Shown: positions 1 through 7,127 of the stretch, piece by piece
Position numbering within the stretch: the first letter of the stretch is position 1
Layout of the letters: each line of letters starts with the position of its first letter
Assembly (NCBI GenBank): GCA_910587755.1
Contig: CAJUNZ010000088.1
Span: forward strand, 1-11,914
Length of the DNA: 11,914 nucleotides
Reading direction: 5' to 3'
DNA from: an uncultured Acetatifactor sp.
GTDB lineage: Bacteria > Bacillota > Clostridia > Lachnospirales > Lachnospiraceae
Notes under the pieces: model-generated
Told to the model about the DNA's origin: nothing
Database searches by the model: none
The model's input: the letters and a program-made list of their open reading frames with translations, nothing else
Program-made: the position numbers and the translations under genes

Positions 1-52
1 TTGAAGATATAAGGTTTGTAATAAAAAACATAGAGGTAGATTTGACACTACC
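1..52. other. AT-rich foreign-looking edge segment inside the sulfatase gene
   Basis: About 15 of these 52 bases are G or C (29%), well below the adjoining coding sequence. Read on the minus strand, the sulfatase is recognisable up to ...PPFDPCRDF and then changes to unrelated residues although the frame stays open. The segment starts on that strand with GGTAGTGTCAAATCTACC, which contains a 5-bp inverted repeat (GGTAG/CTACC). It could be the end of an insertion sequence at which the assembly broke, or a chimeric read end. No transposase is visible, so the identity is not established. Confidence 0.4.
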
Positions 53-661
53 AAAATCTCTGCAGGGGTCAAAGGGAGGATGGGGTTTTGTAAAACTGGT
101 CCACAGAAAAAATGGACGGGTGGTATCCCTGGTCTCAATAAAGTCAATAGCTTCATCTGCAATCCAGGTGGTAATGCTGTCCTTGGTGTCAACAGTGGAA
201 ATCACAGGCTCCATTTCGCACTCCCCCATACCATGGAGCTTAGGGCGGCCCAGGTTCTGCTTTTTGTCATATTCCCGCATATAATCCAGGGGAAGCTTCA
301 TCTGCTCAAAGCCATAGCAGGCCCTGGCAGGTTCAAAGTGCATTTTTCCCTTTGCACAGGTCTGGTAGCCTGCATCTGTGAGTACAGCGGGCAGGGTGCT
401 CCGCTTCCGGATACATTCCGCCATAAAAGAGGCGTGGGAGGCATTGGAGACAACACCGCTCTCAAAGCCCTGCCTCCCGGTCATAATGGTGGTCCGGGAA
501 GGCACACAGATAGGGCAGGAAGTATAACACCTGCGATAACTGACACCCATGGCAGCCATATAGTTTAAATGAGGCGTAAAAATGCTCTGGTTTCCCCAGG
601 CGTTAATGGTATCAAAACGCTGCTGGTCCGTGGTGATCAGCAGAATATTATCCTTTGCCAT
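1..661 (-). CDS. Sulfatase (Cys-type, anaerobic formylglycine class), 3' end missing
   Basis: The frame opens at ATG 661 and runs off the left edge: 220 codons, where this family usually has about 450-500. A GGGAAGAG ribosome binding site lies 6 nt upstream. The sulfatase signature is intact: C52-V-P-S-R56 followed by T61-G62-R63, where Cys52 would be converted to the catalytic formylglycine. Other family landmarks are the N-terminal TTDQQR metal-site strand (D12), GKMHF at 105-109 (the GK.H lysine and histidine) and TKPHPPF at 191-197 (H194). By family knowledge it removes sulfate esters from glycans or similar substrates; in an anaerobe the Cys is matured by a radical-SAM anSME. No signal peptide is visible, so it is probably cytoplasmic. 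It lies 93 bp downstream of the GH5 gene on the same strand, with no convincing terminator or promoter between. Family-like sequence stops near residue 203 (position ~53); the last 17 codons are AT-rich and unlike a sulfatase. The exact substrate is not readable. Confidence 0.9.
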   Translation of the reverse strand, partial: MAKDNILLITTDQQRFDTINAWGNQSIFTPHLNYMAAMGVSYRRCYTSCPICVPSRTTIMTGRQGFESGVVSNASHASFMAECIRKRSTLPAVLTDAGYQTCAKGKMHFEPARACYGFEQMKLPLDYMREYDKKQNLGRPKLHGMGECEMEPVISTVDTKDSITTWIADEAIDFIETRDTTRPFFLWTSFTKPHPPFDPCRDFGSVKSTSMFFITNLISS

Positions 662-754
662 ATGTTTCTCTTCCCTTCAAAATTACCGTTATTATCAGCC
701 TCATGAGATTCCCTGATTTTCACACAGCAATATGCCGCCCTCAACAGCAGTTAC

Positions 755-2488
755 TCACCGCAGGCCTTGAAATACCAGGCCTTCTGCTCCCTGGATAATA
801 AAACCGATGTTTTCCACGCTTTCTCCTGCTCCAATGTATCCGTTATAATCCATGGAGGTTATGGTGAGTGTGCTTCCCTGAGCCTGATAATTGCCGTTCC
901 ATCCGTTGTTCAGGGTGATATCGCCGCTGAAACCCAGACAGACGCTCCAGTCATTCCTGGCCGTTTCCCCGGTGTTGGTTATTTTTAGATTATACTGATA
1001 AAATGTTTTTTCCTCCTGCTGCCAGGAATTTGTGACCTCCGCCGATACCGTCAGACCGCTGTCCTCCTGGGCGCTCTGGGAAGTTCCCGCACTGTCAGCC
1101 GGGGACTCCTGTGAAGGCTGGGCGCTTTCTGTCTGCGGCCCCTGGGAAGTATCTCCAGCGCTGGACCCGAAACCGTTTTCCTTTCCTGTCAGCATCTCAC
1201 AGAGCCACTTTCCTGAATCGGTCAGTTCCTCCCAGGCAAACCCACTGGTCTTGCCGCAGCTGCCCTGGATAAACGCCGAGGTCTCCGACTTGTTGGAAAG
1301 ATTCCATGCCACATAACTGATTTTGTGTTCATCCAAAAGCTCAACCCACTGATCCGCCTGGACCTCATCCACGGCTCCGCTGCCGCTGGCGTCACAGATG
1401 CCATACTCTGACACAAAGACAGGAAGTCCTGCCTCAAGGGCGCTGACCAGAGCGGAGCGGAGGCTTTCCCTGTGGGTTGCCGCATAAAAGTGCAGTGTGT
1501 ACATTACATTGCTGCAGTCCTCCAGGGGATCAGCGGCGGCATCCTCCACATACTGGCACCAGTTGGGTGTTCCTACCAAAATGATACCATCCTCATCATT
1601 TTCTCTTATCACCGGAATCACCTGAGCCGCGTACTCTTTCACCTGGCTCCAGGAGGTTCCTCCGTTGGGTTCATTGCATATCTCATAGATTACATTAGTG
1701 TAATCTGCATATTCCTCTGACATCTCGTCAAAAAAAGCTTTGGCCTCCTCAAGGTAAGTGTTAGGATTGCCGTCAGAGAGAATATGCCAGTCAATGATCA
1801 CATAAAGCCCGCAGTTGGCGGCATATTCCACACCACTCTTTACCAGATTTTTCAGCTCCTCCTGGTCTCCGCCCGTACAGTAGCCGCCGTATTCTGCCGT
1901 GTACATAGCCAGGCGGATCACATTTATCCCCCACTCTTCCTTGAGCTGCCGGAAACACGCCTCATTTACATAGTCAGGATACCAGGCAAGGCCATGAGTG
2001 CTGACTCCTCTCAGCTGAACCTGGCTGCCGGAACTGTCCACAAGTTTTGTCCCCTTCACGGACAAAGCTCCCTGACTGCTTCCGCTTCCAGTATCTTTCT
2101 CAGAGGCCGTATCCTGGCTTCCCTGGACGCTTCCATCTACAGCTCCGCCCTCGGAATCCTTTTCCCGACTGTTTCCGCTCCCGGCAGCCTCTCCCTGACT
2201 TCCCTGGGGGCTTCCATCTGCTGTTTCCTCCTCGGCAGCCTCTCCCTGACTTCCCTGGGGGCTTTCGCTCCTGGTGTCATTTTCGGTATCCGCTTCCTGT
2301 TCTTCCCGGCTGTTTCCGCTCCCGGCAGCCCCGCCTTCTGCAGCCCCCACAGCAGCTTCTCCCTGCACTGCTGAGCTCTCCTTATCCATGCTATCCATGC
2401 CTCCGCTGCCGCAGCCTCCCGCCGCCAGAACCGCCAAAATCAAGCAGCATGCCAAAATCCTGTTCCCTCTCCCTTTTATGACCACCAT
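755..2488 (-). CDS. GH5 endoglucanase-like lipoprotein with C-terminal CBM2-like module
   Basis: Counting from ATG 2488 (577 aa), the N-terminus has a short basic region, a hydrophobic stretch and a lipobox ending LAAGGC (C26), so the protein is exported and lipid-anchored. Residues ~31-140 are a Ser/Gly/Glu-rich linker with imperfect repeats. Residues ~142-430 are a glycoside hydrolase family 5 barrel: R192, DWH (H235), acid/base E273 in ICNEPN, LHFY (H333, Y335), nucleophile E361 in VFVSEYG, and W395. A second Ser/Gln-rich linker (~436-477) leads to a ~100-residue beta-rich domain with NSW, NNGWNG and GAGESVENIGF, the pattern of a CBM2 cellulose-binding module. The expected role is endo-beta-glucan hydrolysis at the cell surface, with cellulose-like substrate binding. 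The start is uncertain: TTG at 2503 adds five codons and has only weak upstream GGGA. The strong GGGGGGAG lies directly against the ATG, and GTG 2485 is also possible. The gene follows the PII-like gene by a short gap. Confidence 0.9.
   Translation of the reverse strand: MVVIKGRGNRILACCLILAVLAAGGCGSGGMDSMDKESSAVQGEAAVGAAEGGAAGSGNSREEQEADTENDTRSESPQGSQGEAAEEETADGSPQGSQGEAAGSGNSREKDSEGGAVDGSVQGSQDTASEKDTGSGSSQGALSVKGTKLVDSSGSQVQLRGVSTHGLAWYPDYVNEACFRQLKEEWGINVIRLAMYTAEYGGYCTGGDQEELKNLVKSGVEYAANCGLYVIIDWHILSDGNPNTYLEEAKAFFDEMSEEYADYTNVIYEICNEPNGGTSWSQVKEYAAQVIPVIRENDEDGIILVGTPNWCQYVEDAAADPLEDCSNVMYTLHFYAATHRESLRSALVSALEAGLPVFVSEYGICDASGSGAVDEVQADQWVELLDEHKISYVAWNLSNKSETSAFIQGSCGKTSGFAWEELTDSGKWLCEMLTGKENGFGSSAGDTSQGPQTESAQPSQESPADSAGTSQSAQEDSGLTVSAEVTNSWQQEEKTFYQYNLKITNTGETARNDWSVCLGFSGDITLNNGWNGNYQAQGSTLTITSMDYNGYIGAGESVENIGFIIQGAEGLVFQGLR
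2161..2330. repeat. Imperfect repeats encoding the GH5 N-terminal linker
   Basis: A block beginning CGGCAGCCTCTCCCTGACTT occurs at about 2182 and again at about 2233, 51 bp (17 codons) apart. A second motif, GTTTCCGCTCCCGGCAGCC, occurs at about 2170-2188 and again at about 2312-2330. On the minus strand they encode repeated Gly-Ser-Gln-Gly-Glu-Ala-Ala and Gly-Ser-Gly-Asn-Ser-Arg-Glu units. The periods keep the reading frame, as expected for linker growth by duplication. Confidence 0.75.
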
Positions 2489-2545
2489 CTCCCCCCACGT
2501 CAAGGAAGTATCCCAACATATCCCCAGACAGTCGATATCGCTTCT

Positions 2546-3241
2546 CTATTCCAACCCCATCACATTATCCACAGGCAGAGACATCACAATACCCTGGGCC
2601 TGACTGTGCATGCCGCACTTTTTGCCAATCTCCTGCATAATGGCAAGTTTATCTTCCTTCTTGGCCAGGATGATCACCACTTCCCTCTCTTCCTGCACAC
2701 TGATTTTCCAAAATTTCATGGCCTGCTCATTTCCCACCCGGCGGCTGTGGAACACTGTGCCGCCGGAAGCCCCCATGGGCCTGGCCGCATTCATCACATC
2801 TTCACTGAAGCCCTGGTTCACAATAGCCATAATCATACTGTAATCATTATCCGTCATATCCCCATCATTCCTCTCTAAAAGTCTCCTCTTCTCCTCCGGC
2901 TCCAGCTTCTCTATCATCTGTATGATATGACCGCTGCCGCTGGGCATGGCAATGGTGAAGGCGATTCCCGTGTTTGGCATGCCCAGGTGAAGTTTTTTCC
3001 GAAGCTTTTTCAGCATTTCGTCCGCAAACCCCTTGGGTGCCATGCTCATGAGGATATTCTTGTCCACGCCGTCCAGCCCCAGCATATCCATCACCTCGCT
3101 GGAGGCAGTACCCTGAGCATGAAAGATATACTCCACAGGGACATTTTCCTCCTTGCATATTCCCACCGCCTTCTCCACCAGCTTAGGTGTGGCGATCAGG
3201 AACAGCATTCTGAAGGCCGCTTTTTTTGTCGTTTCAGACAT
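2546..3241 (-). CDS. Tandem PII-like signalling protein paired with the DUF1538 transporter
   Basis: 231 aa, soluble, no signal peptide. It reads as two related alpha/beta halves, ~10-105 and ~132-231. The second is more typical of the PII (GlnB/GlnK-like) family: NAARPMGASGGTVFHSRR at 151-168, EERE at 184-187 before a hydrophobic strand, and SLPVDNVMGL at 221-230. The first half carries the matching GMPNTGIAFTIAMPSGSG at 87-104, which lines up with GMHSQAQGIVMSLPVDN at 210-226. PII proteins sense small molecules such as nucleotides and bind partner transporters or enzymes; the ligand here is unknown. The ATG directly follows the TAG stop of the DUF1538 gene, and its GAGGAGGA ribosome binding site lies inside the last codons of that gene, so translation is probably coupled. 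The inferred role is control of that membrane protein. I see no canonical T-loop, so any conventional nitrogen-sensing role is doubtful. Confidence 0.8.
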   Translation of the reverse strand: MSETTKKAAFRMLFLIATPKLVEKAVGICKEENVPVEYIFHAQGTASSEVMDMLGLDGVDKNILMSMAPKGFADEMLKKLRKKLHLGMPNTGIAFTIAMPSGSGHIIQMIEKLEPEEKRRLLERNDGDMTDNDYSMIMAIVNQGFSEDVMNAARPMGASGGTVFHSRRVGNEQAMKFWKISVQEEREVVIILAKKEDKLAIMQEIGKKCGMHSQAQGIVMSLPVDNVMGLE

Positions 3242-4771
3242 CTAATTATCCTCCTCAAATTCAAAGATCTCATCCATAGCATCCATGGTTTCTGTACTCT
3301 GTACCACTGCCCTCTCTGCCACCTTCAGCTTGTACTGGTAGAGAATTCCCATGATCTGAATGGCGATCAGGGGCGTCAGAGCCACCAGGGCCACCACGCC
3401 GAAAGCATCCGTCATCAGGTTCCCGCCCACGGCATTGCAGGCCCCGATACTGAGGGGAAGAAGGAAAGTAGTGGTCATGGGTCCGCTGGCCACGCCGCCG
3501 GAGTCAAACGCGATACCCACGAACATCTTCGGCACAAACCTGGACAGCACCAGGGCGATGAGATATCCGGGGATAATGATCCAGGGGATGGGCAGTCCCG
3601 TCAGCACCCGCAGCATGGAAAGCCCCACACTGGCGGACACACCGATGGACATACAGCGGTTCATGGACTTAGCCGACACAGAGCCGTTGGTCACACCCTC
3701 CACCTGGCGGTTCAGTACCTGGATGGCAGGCTCCGCCTTGACTATATAATATCCAATCAACATGCCGATGGGAACCAGAAGCCATCTCCAGGCCTCGGAG
3801 GCAATCTCATTTCCCATAAGAGAACCCACCGGCGCAAATCCCACATTGACCCCGCAGAGAAAGAGCACCAGACCAATGTAAGTGTATCCGAAACCGATTG
3901 TCACACGCATCACCTGCCTGTGAGGATAACGGCGGCTGTAGAGCTGAAAAATCACAAACACCACCGCCACCGGCACCAGAGAAATCAAAACTTCTTTTAT
4001 GTAGGGGGGCATGCTGAACACAAATTCCTTTACCACATCCCGTGTGGTGGAAACATCCGCAACCGTTGCGGCAGCGTATGCGGCCTCACTGGGACTGAAA
4101 AACATTCCAAGGATCAGCACCGCCAGCACAGGACCCACACTGGAGAGCGCCACAAGACCAAAACTGTCGCTGGACGCGTTTTTGTCACCGCGCACAGAGG
4201 CGAGACCCACACCCATGGCCATGATAAAAGGCACCGTCATGGGGCCCGTGGTGACGCCGCCTGAGTCAAAGGCAACCGCCAGAAAATCCTTGGAGACAAG
4301 AAAAGAAATCCCGATCAGAACCGTATACAGCACAATCAAAATCGTGGACAGATTGATCTGGAACAAAATTCTGAGAATGGCCACGGCAAGGAATATTCCC
4401 ACCCCCAACGCCACGGTCAAAATCAGTGTCAGATTGGGAATGGAGGGCACCTGCTCCGCCAGAACCTGAAGATCCGGCTCGGAGATCGTGATAATGGCCC
4501 CCATGGAAAATCCAAGCAAAAATATCAGGGGAATATGCCGGGTCTTGGAAATCTGGACGCCGATACCCTCTCCCAGAGGAGTCATTGACATCTCCGCCCC
4601 CAGCTGAAAAAATCCCATTCCAATGACCAGCATCACCGCCCCCACCAGGAACATCACCATAGTACCCAGGTCTATGGGCACCAGCGCAATGCTGAGAAAC
4701 AAAACAATTCCCGTAATGGGAAGAACCGCCGACAGAGATTCCAGAATCTTTTCTTTCAGTTTTTGATTCAT
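3242..4771 (-). CDS. DUF1538 integral membrane transporter, internally duplicated
   Basis: 509 aa from ATG 4771, chosen over an in-frame GTG nine bases upstream because AAAGAGGTG sits about 7 nt before the ATG. It is a polytopic membrane protein with many hydrophobic helices. It contains two copies of the DUF1538 fold about 250 residues apart. FDSGGVTTGPMT (168-179) matches FDSGGVASGPMT (422-433). An EP dipeptide motif (98-99) matches another (347-348). SDSFGLVALSSVGPVLAV matches TDAFGVVALVALTPLIAI. The inverted-repeat-like duplication and polar GG..GPMT signatures in helices are typical of secondary transporters. From memory, DUF1538 proteins have been reported as cation/proton antiporters (UmpAB), sometimes split into two genes; here both halves are in one chain. 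The acidic C-terminal tail (EIFEFEEDN) also carries the ribosome binding site of the next gene. The substrate here is inferred only. Confidence 0.88.
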   Translation of the reverse strand: MNQKLKEKILESLSAVLPITGIVLFLSIALVPIDLGTMVMFLVGAVMLVIGMGFFQLGAEMSMTPLGEGIGVQISKTRHIPLIFLLGFSMGAIITISEPDLQVLAEQVPSIPNLTLILTVALGVGIFLAVAILRILFQINLSTILIVLYTVLIGISFLVSKDFLAVAFDSGGVTTGPMTVPFIMAMGVGLASVRGDKNASSDSFGLVALSSVGPVLAVLILGMFFSPSEAAYAAATVADVSTTRDVVKEFVFSMPPYIKEVLISLVPVAVVFVIFQLYSRRYPHRQVMRVTIGFGYTYIGLVLFLCGVNVGFAPVGSLMGNEIASEAWRWLLVPIGMLIGYYIVKAEPAIQVLNRQVEGVTNGSVSAKSMNRCMSIGVSASVGLSMLRVLTGLPIPWIIIPGYLIALVLSRFVPKMFVGIAFDSGGVASGPMTTTFLLPLSIGACNAVGGNLMTDAFGVVALVALTPLIAIQIMGILYQYKLKVAERAVVQSTETMDAMDEIFEFEEDN

Positions 4772-4777
4772 CCACAC

Positions 4778-4786
4778 CACCTCTTT
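4778..4786 (-). promoter_or_regulatory. Ribosome binding site deciding the DUF1538 start
   Basis: AAAGAGGTG on the minus strand lies just upstream of ATG 4771 at normal spacing. It favours this ATG over the in-frame GTG at 4780, which would overlap the site. Confidence 0.7.
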
Positions 4787-4805
4787 ATTGTGTTTTTTCT
4801 ATGTC

Positions 4806-4832
4806 ATGTCACCTCCGCCCGGTTGCCCGGGC
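4806..4832 (-). promoter_or_regulatory. Hairpin followed by an orphan strong Shine-Dalgarno and minimal ORF
   Basis: On the minus strand a small GC-rich hairpin (GCCCGG, 4-nt loop, CCGGGC; 4817-4832) is followed directly by GGAGGTGAC and then ATG ACA TAG, a two-codon frame, about 35 nt before the DUF1538 start. There is no U-tract after the hairpin on this strand, so it is a poor intrinsic terminator. It may be a leader element of the DUF1538 mRNA or a remnant; nothing more can be said. Confidence 0.35.
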
Positions 4833-4852
4833 CTTTTATGTCTATCCTTTTT

Positions 4853-4942
4853 CTTTACGCCGAACCTTTGCTCTATGCCCGGCCTATTCTTTACGTCTTG
4901 CCTTGGCCTTATGACCGGCCTTACCCTTTCGCCCGGCCTTTA
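4853..4942. repeat. Degenerate 18-bp tandem repeat, five units, across the glycosyltransferase stop codon
   Basis: Five consecutive 18-base units start at 4853, 4871, 4889, 4907 and 4925. On the plus strand each has the form C(C/T)(T/C)T(A/T)(C/T)G, then a CCGGCC-like core, ending in a T-rich triplet; for example CTCTATGCCCGGCCTATT and CCTTTCGCCCGGCCTTTA. On the minus strand, in a frame shifted from the annotated glycosyltransferase tail, the units read as basic hexapeptides (KAGRKG, KAGHKA, KARRKE, stop-AGHRA, KVRRKE). The annotated protein stops inside the array at TAA 4921-4923. No gene lies in 4781-4920 apart from this array and the short leader elements. Confidence 0.75.
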
Positions 4943-6999
4943 TTTTTCTCTTTGTCAGAGCGCTTTTTCTTCCTGCTGCCTCTCTCCAGGCGATAGGTGC
5001 GGTCGCTCCAGTTCACCAGTTTCATGCCGGATATCCTGTCCCTGGCCAACATCCCTACGCGGTACCTTCCCGGCGGCAGGGGTCTGGCAAAATTCACCTT
5101 GAAGCCGCTCAAATCCACATTGACCTGATCGTGCAGGTTTTTCTCCAGATCCGAGCGGTACTGTCCTGTAAAATCCATGCCGTACATCTTTCCGGGGGAA
5201 GTCTTGGACTGAAACAGCAGCTTCTTTTCAAAACAGGCATTGTCGCTTCCCAGCACAATCCCGCACCCGGAGATCTGCTCCTCGTCGGCATATTCCACCT
5301 GGACAAAAAAGCAATCATCCTGCCTGGCATCCCCCAGACTTTCCAGAGGCTCCCAGTCCCTCACATCCTCCATGACAATCCCTTCCTCACAGGCAGGCTT
5401 GATGGCAGGGTCCTGGAGGCTCAAATTAAGCCAGGGGTGATAGTAGGGATCTATGCTTTTCAGCTGAGGATGACGATCGAAGAGAAGGGTGAGTTCCCCC
5501 ACCAGACGCCGGTGTTTCTCCTCCGTGGCATCCGTTCCCCGGCTCAGAGATTCATGGTGCAGCAGCCAGCCGTCGTTGATCTGAATGTTGTGATATCCCT
5601 CTTCATAAATATTAAAACACAGGTCCACATCGTTGAAAGCCACCCGCAGCTCCTCACAGAATCCTCCTACCTGCTCAAACACTTCCCGCCGGACCAAAAG
5701 ACAGGCTCCGGTGACTGCCAGCATGTTCCACACCCCAATACTTTTACCGTCATAATAGTGGCTGCCGTCCTTTAAACGCTGGAGCTTGTGGGTGGGTCCC
5801 AGGATGATATTGGTCACTCCCGCATGCTGAATTCTCCAGCCGTCAGGGTACAGAAGCTTGTGTCCCACAGCCCCGGCCCAGGGCTGCCTGGCCTTCTCCA
5901 CCATGGCCTCCAGCCACCCCTCCTGCACCGCCTCAATATCGTCGTTCAGGAACAGGATCAGGCTGCCCCGGCCAGCTCTGGCCCCCCGGTTACACATGCG
6001 GGAAAAATTAAACTTCATGGGTTCGTAGAGGTACTCCGCCCCCATCAGACTGCCCTGATAGTCCGGACAGCAGCGAAGTTTTTCCATCTCCTGCTCCAGC
6101 TCTTTTTTGGCTTTCTCCTTGCTCCCATTGTCCACCACAATGATCTCATAGCGGGTGCGCCGCACCGTCTGACAGAGAGTCTCCAGACACTTGGTGAGCA
6201 CGGTCACATTGTCCTTGGAGGGTATGACCACGGAAACTTCCACATCCCTGCTTCCGTTCTCCTCCGGCCGCTTTTCCGGCGCCGGCCCCCTGCCGGGTCT
6301 GCCCTCTCCCGGCAGGAGCCAGGGCTGCCCTCTGTGGTAGAGAATCCCTGTCAGATGTCCGATGGTCTTACATCCTCTCTCATATCCTCCGGCCAGCTCC
6401 ACCAGACGGTCATGGCAAGGGCCTTCCTCCCTGCGCTCCTCCTCTGTAAGCTTATCATACAACGCCCTGCGCACCGCCACCGCGCTGCCCAGGTAGTCCC
6501 GATACATATATGAATCCGGCGACCAACAGGGCTTCAGCCAGGGATTGCCGTACTTTCCTTTTTTCATCTTCATGTCCTCATCCCCATAGAGGAACATCAC
6601 CTGGGGATTGCGGACAAAGTATGCTTTCACCCTCTCCATGGCGTCCGGCGTCCAGCTCCCCTTTCCAAAGTTCAAAAGCACCGGATCCGGCTCCTGGCCC
6701 CATGCCTCCGCGCCGGCAGTTTCTGGGGGCATGGGCTTCAGCCCCTGGACGCTTCCTGTAGTCGTCTGCTGACCCGCACCTGAAGCCTCTGGCACGGCAG
6801 GCTCCAAGGAGGCTGTTTTCCCTGCTCCGGCAGCCCTCGGCGGACACAGCCTCTCCCCCTCGGCAATCCCTATGGCTGTCTCCTTCTCCCGGTCCGCCAC
6901 CCATTCTCCATAGGGCAGATGATACCGCTGGCTGTTTTTTATGTATTCCTCATCCAACAGCTTTGTGGCATACTGCCTGACCAACTTTTTTAAGCTCAA
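4921..6999 (-). CDS. GT2-family glycosyltransferase with N-terminal accessory domain and basic tail
   Basis: 692 aa from TTG 6999. That start has GGAGGGAG 5 nt upstream and lies downstream of a promoter candidate; the open frame extends to 7140 but without a ribosome binding site. Residues ~48-105 are a low-complexity Ala/Gly/Pro/Glu-rich linker. Residues ~106-185 (VLLNFGKGSW to DYLGSAVAVRR) form the domain often preceding GT2 cores in large polysaccharide or rhamnan-type glycosyltransferases. The GT-A core starts at SVVIPSK (~256), has NDDIE (~352, the metal and nucleotide-sugar binding aspartates) and FNDVDLCF (~456) before HHES (~481). A C-terminal beta-rich region (~555-670) follows, then a Lys/Arg tail. 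There is no signal peptide or membrane helix, so it is cytosolic. It probably adds a sugar to a surface polysaccharide or glycan; donor and acceptor are unknown. No other polysaccharide-synthesis gene is visible nearby, which is unusual. Confidence 0.88.
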   Translation of the reverse strand: MSLKKLVRQYATKLLDEEYIKNSQRYHLPYGEWVADREKETAIGIAEGERLCPPRAAGAGKTASLEPAVPEASGAGQQTTTGSVQGLKPMPPETAGAEAWGQEPDPVLLNFGKGSWTPDAMERVKAYFVRNPQVMFLYGDEDMKMKKGKYGNPWLKPCWSPDSYMYRDYLGSAVAVRRALYDKLTEEERREEGPCHDRLVELAGGYERGCKTIGHLTGILYHRGQPWLLPGEGRPGRGPAPEKRPEENGSRDVEVSVVIPSKDNVTVLTKCLETLCQTVRRTRYEIIVVDNGSKEKAKKELEQEMEKLRCCPDYQGSLMGAEYLYEPMKFNFSRMCNRGARAGRGSLILFLNDDIEAVQEGWLEAMVEKARQPWAGAVGHKLLYPDGWRIQHAGVTNIILGPTHKLQRLKDGSHYYDGKSIGVWNMLAVTGACLLVRREVFEQVGGFCEELRVAFNDVDLCFNIYEEGYHNIQINDGWLLHHESLSRGTDATEEKHRRLVGELTLLFDRHPQLKSIDPYYHPWLNLSLQDPAIKPACEEGIVMEDVRDWEPLESLGDARQDDCFFVQVEYADEEQISGCGIVLGSDNACFEKKLLFQSKTSPGKMYGMDFTGQYRSDLEKNLHDQVNVDLSGFKVNFARPLPPGRYRVGMLARDRISGMKLVNWSDRTYRLERGSRKKKRSDKEKNKGRAKG

Positions 7000-7004
7000 A
7001 AAAA

Positions 7005-7012
7005 CTCCCTCC
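7005..7012 (-). promoter_or_regulatory. Ribosome binding site supporting the TTG start of the glycosyltransferase
   Basis: GGAGGGAG on the minus strand is separated from TTG 6999 by five bases (all T). No comparable site precedes the upstream in-frame ATG at 7140. Confidence 0.75.
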
Positions 7013-7020
7013 TTCCTCCC

Positions 7021-7039
7021 TTGGCAGACAGGCTGCCAA
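7021..7039. promoter_or_regulatory. Perfect 7-bp inverted repeat in the glycosyltransferase leader
   Basis: TTGGCAG, five bases, then CTGCCAA. It lies between the promoter candidate and the ribosome binding site of the glycosyltransferase. Without a following U-tract it is not an intrinsic terminator; it could be an operator or a leader RNA hairpin. Confidence 0.4.
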
Positions 7040-7054
7040 AAGATACCTGAATTT

Positions 7055-7084
7055 ATTTTACCATACCCCTTCTCGCCATGACAA
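7055..7084 (-). promoter_or_regulatory. Sigma-70-like promoter candidate for the glycosyltransferase
   Basis: On the minus strand TTGTCA (7084-7079, 5 of 6 to consensus) and TAAAAT (7060-7055, 5 of 6) are separated by 18 bases. The predicted start would give a leader of roughly 50 nt before TTG 6999. This supports the shorter protein, since the promoter lies within the longer open frame. Confidence 0.5.
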
Positions 7085-7127
7085 GCCCCGCCCCAAAGAG
7101 CGCTTTTTAAGCCCTTTGCCGGAACTG

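Noticed and set aside
80..568. Plus-strand open frame of 162 codons at the left end
   Set aside because: It lies antisense to the sulfatase, whose minus-strand frame has the full Cys-sulfatase signature and a ribosome binding site. The plus frame has no recognisable domain.
2927..4264. Long plus-strand frame (445 codons) with a His-rich product
   Set aside because: It runs antisense to the DUF1538 and PII-like genes. Its His-rich composition is what the reverse strand of GC-rich membrane-protein codons gives, and it has no domain or ribosome binding site.
4853..4942. 18-bp repeat array considered as a CRISPR array
   Set aside because: The units are contiguous with no spacers, are degenerate, and are too short for CRISPR repeats. 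No cas gene is present.
5788..6513. Plus-strand frame of 241 codons inside the glycosyltransferase
   Set aside because: It is antisense to the GT2 catalytic core with its NDD and FNDVD motifs and has no independent support.
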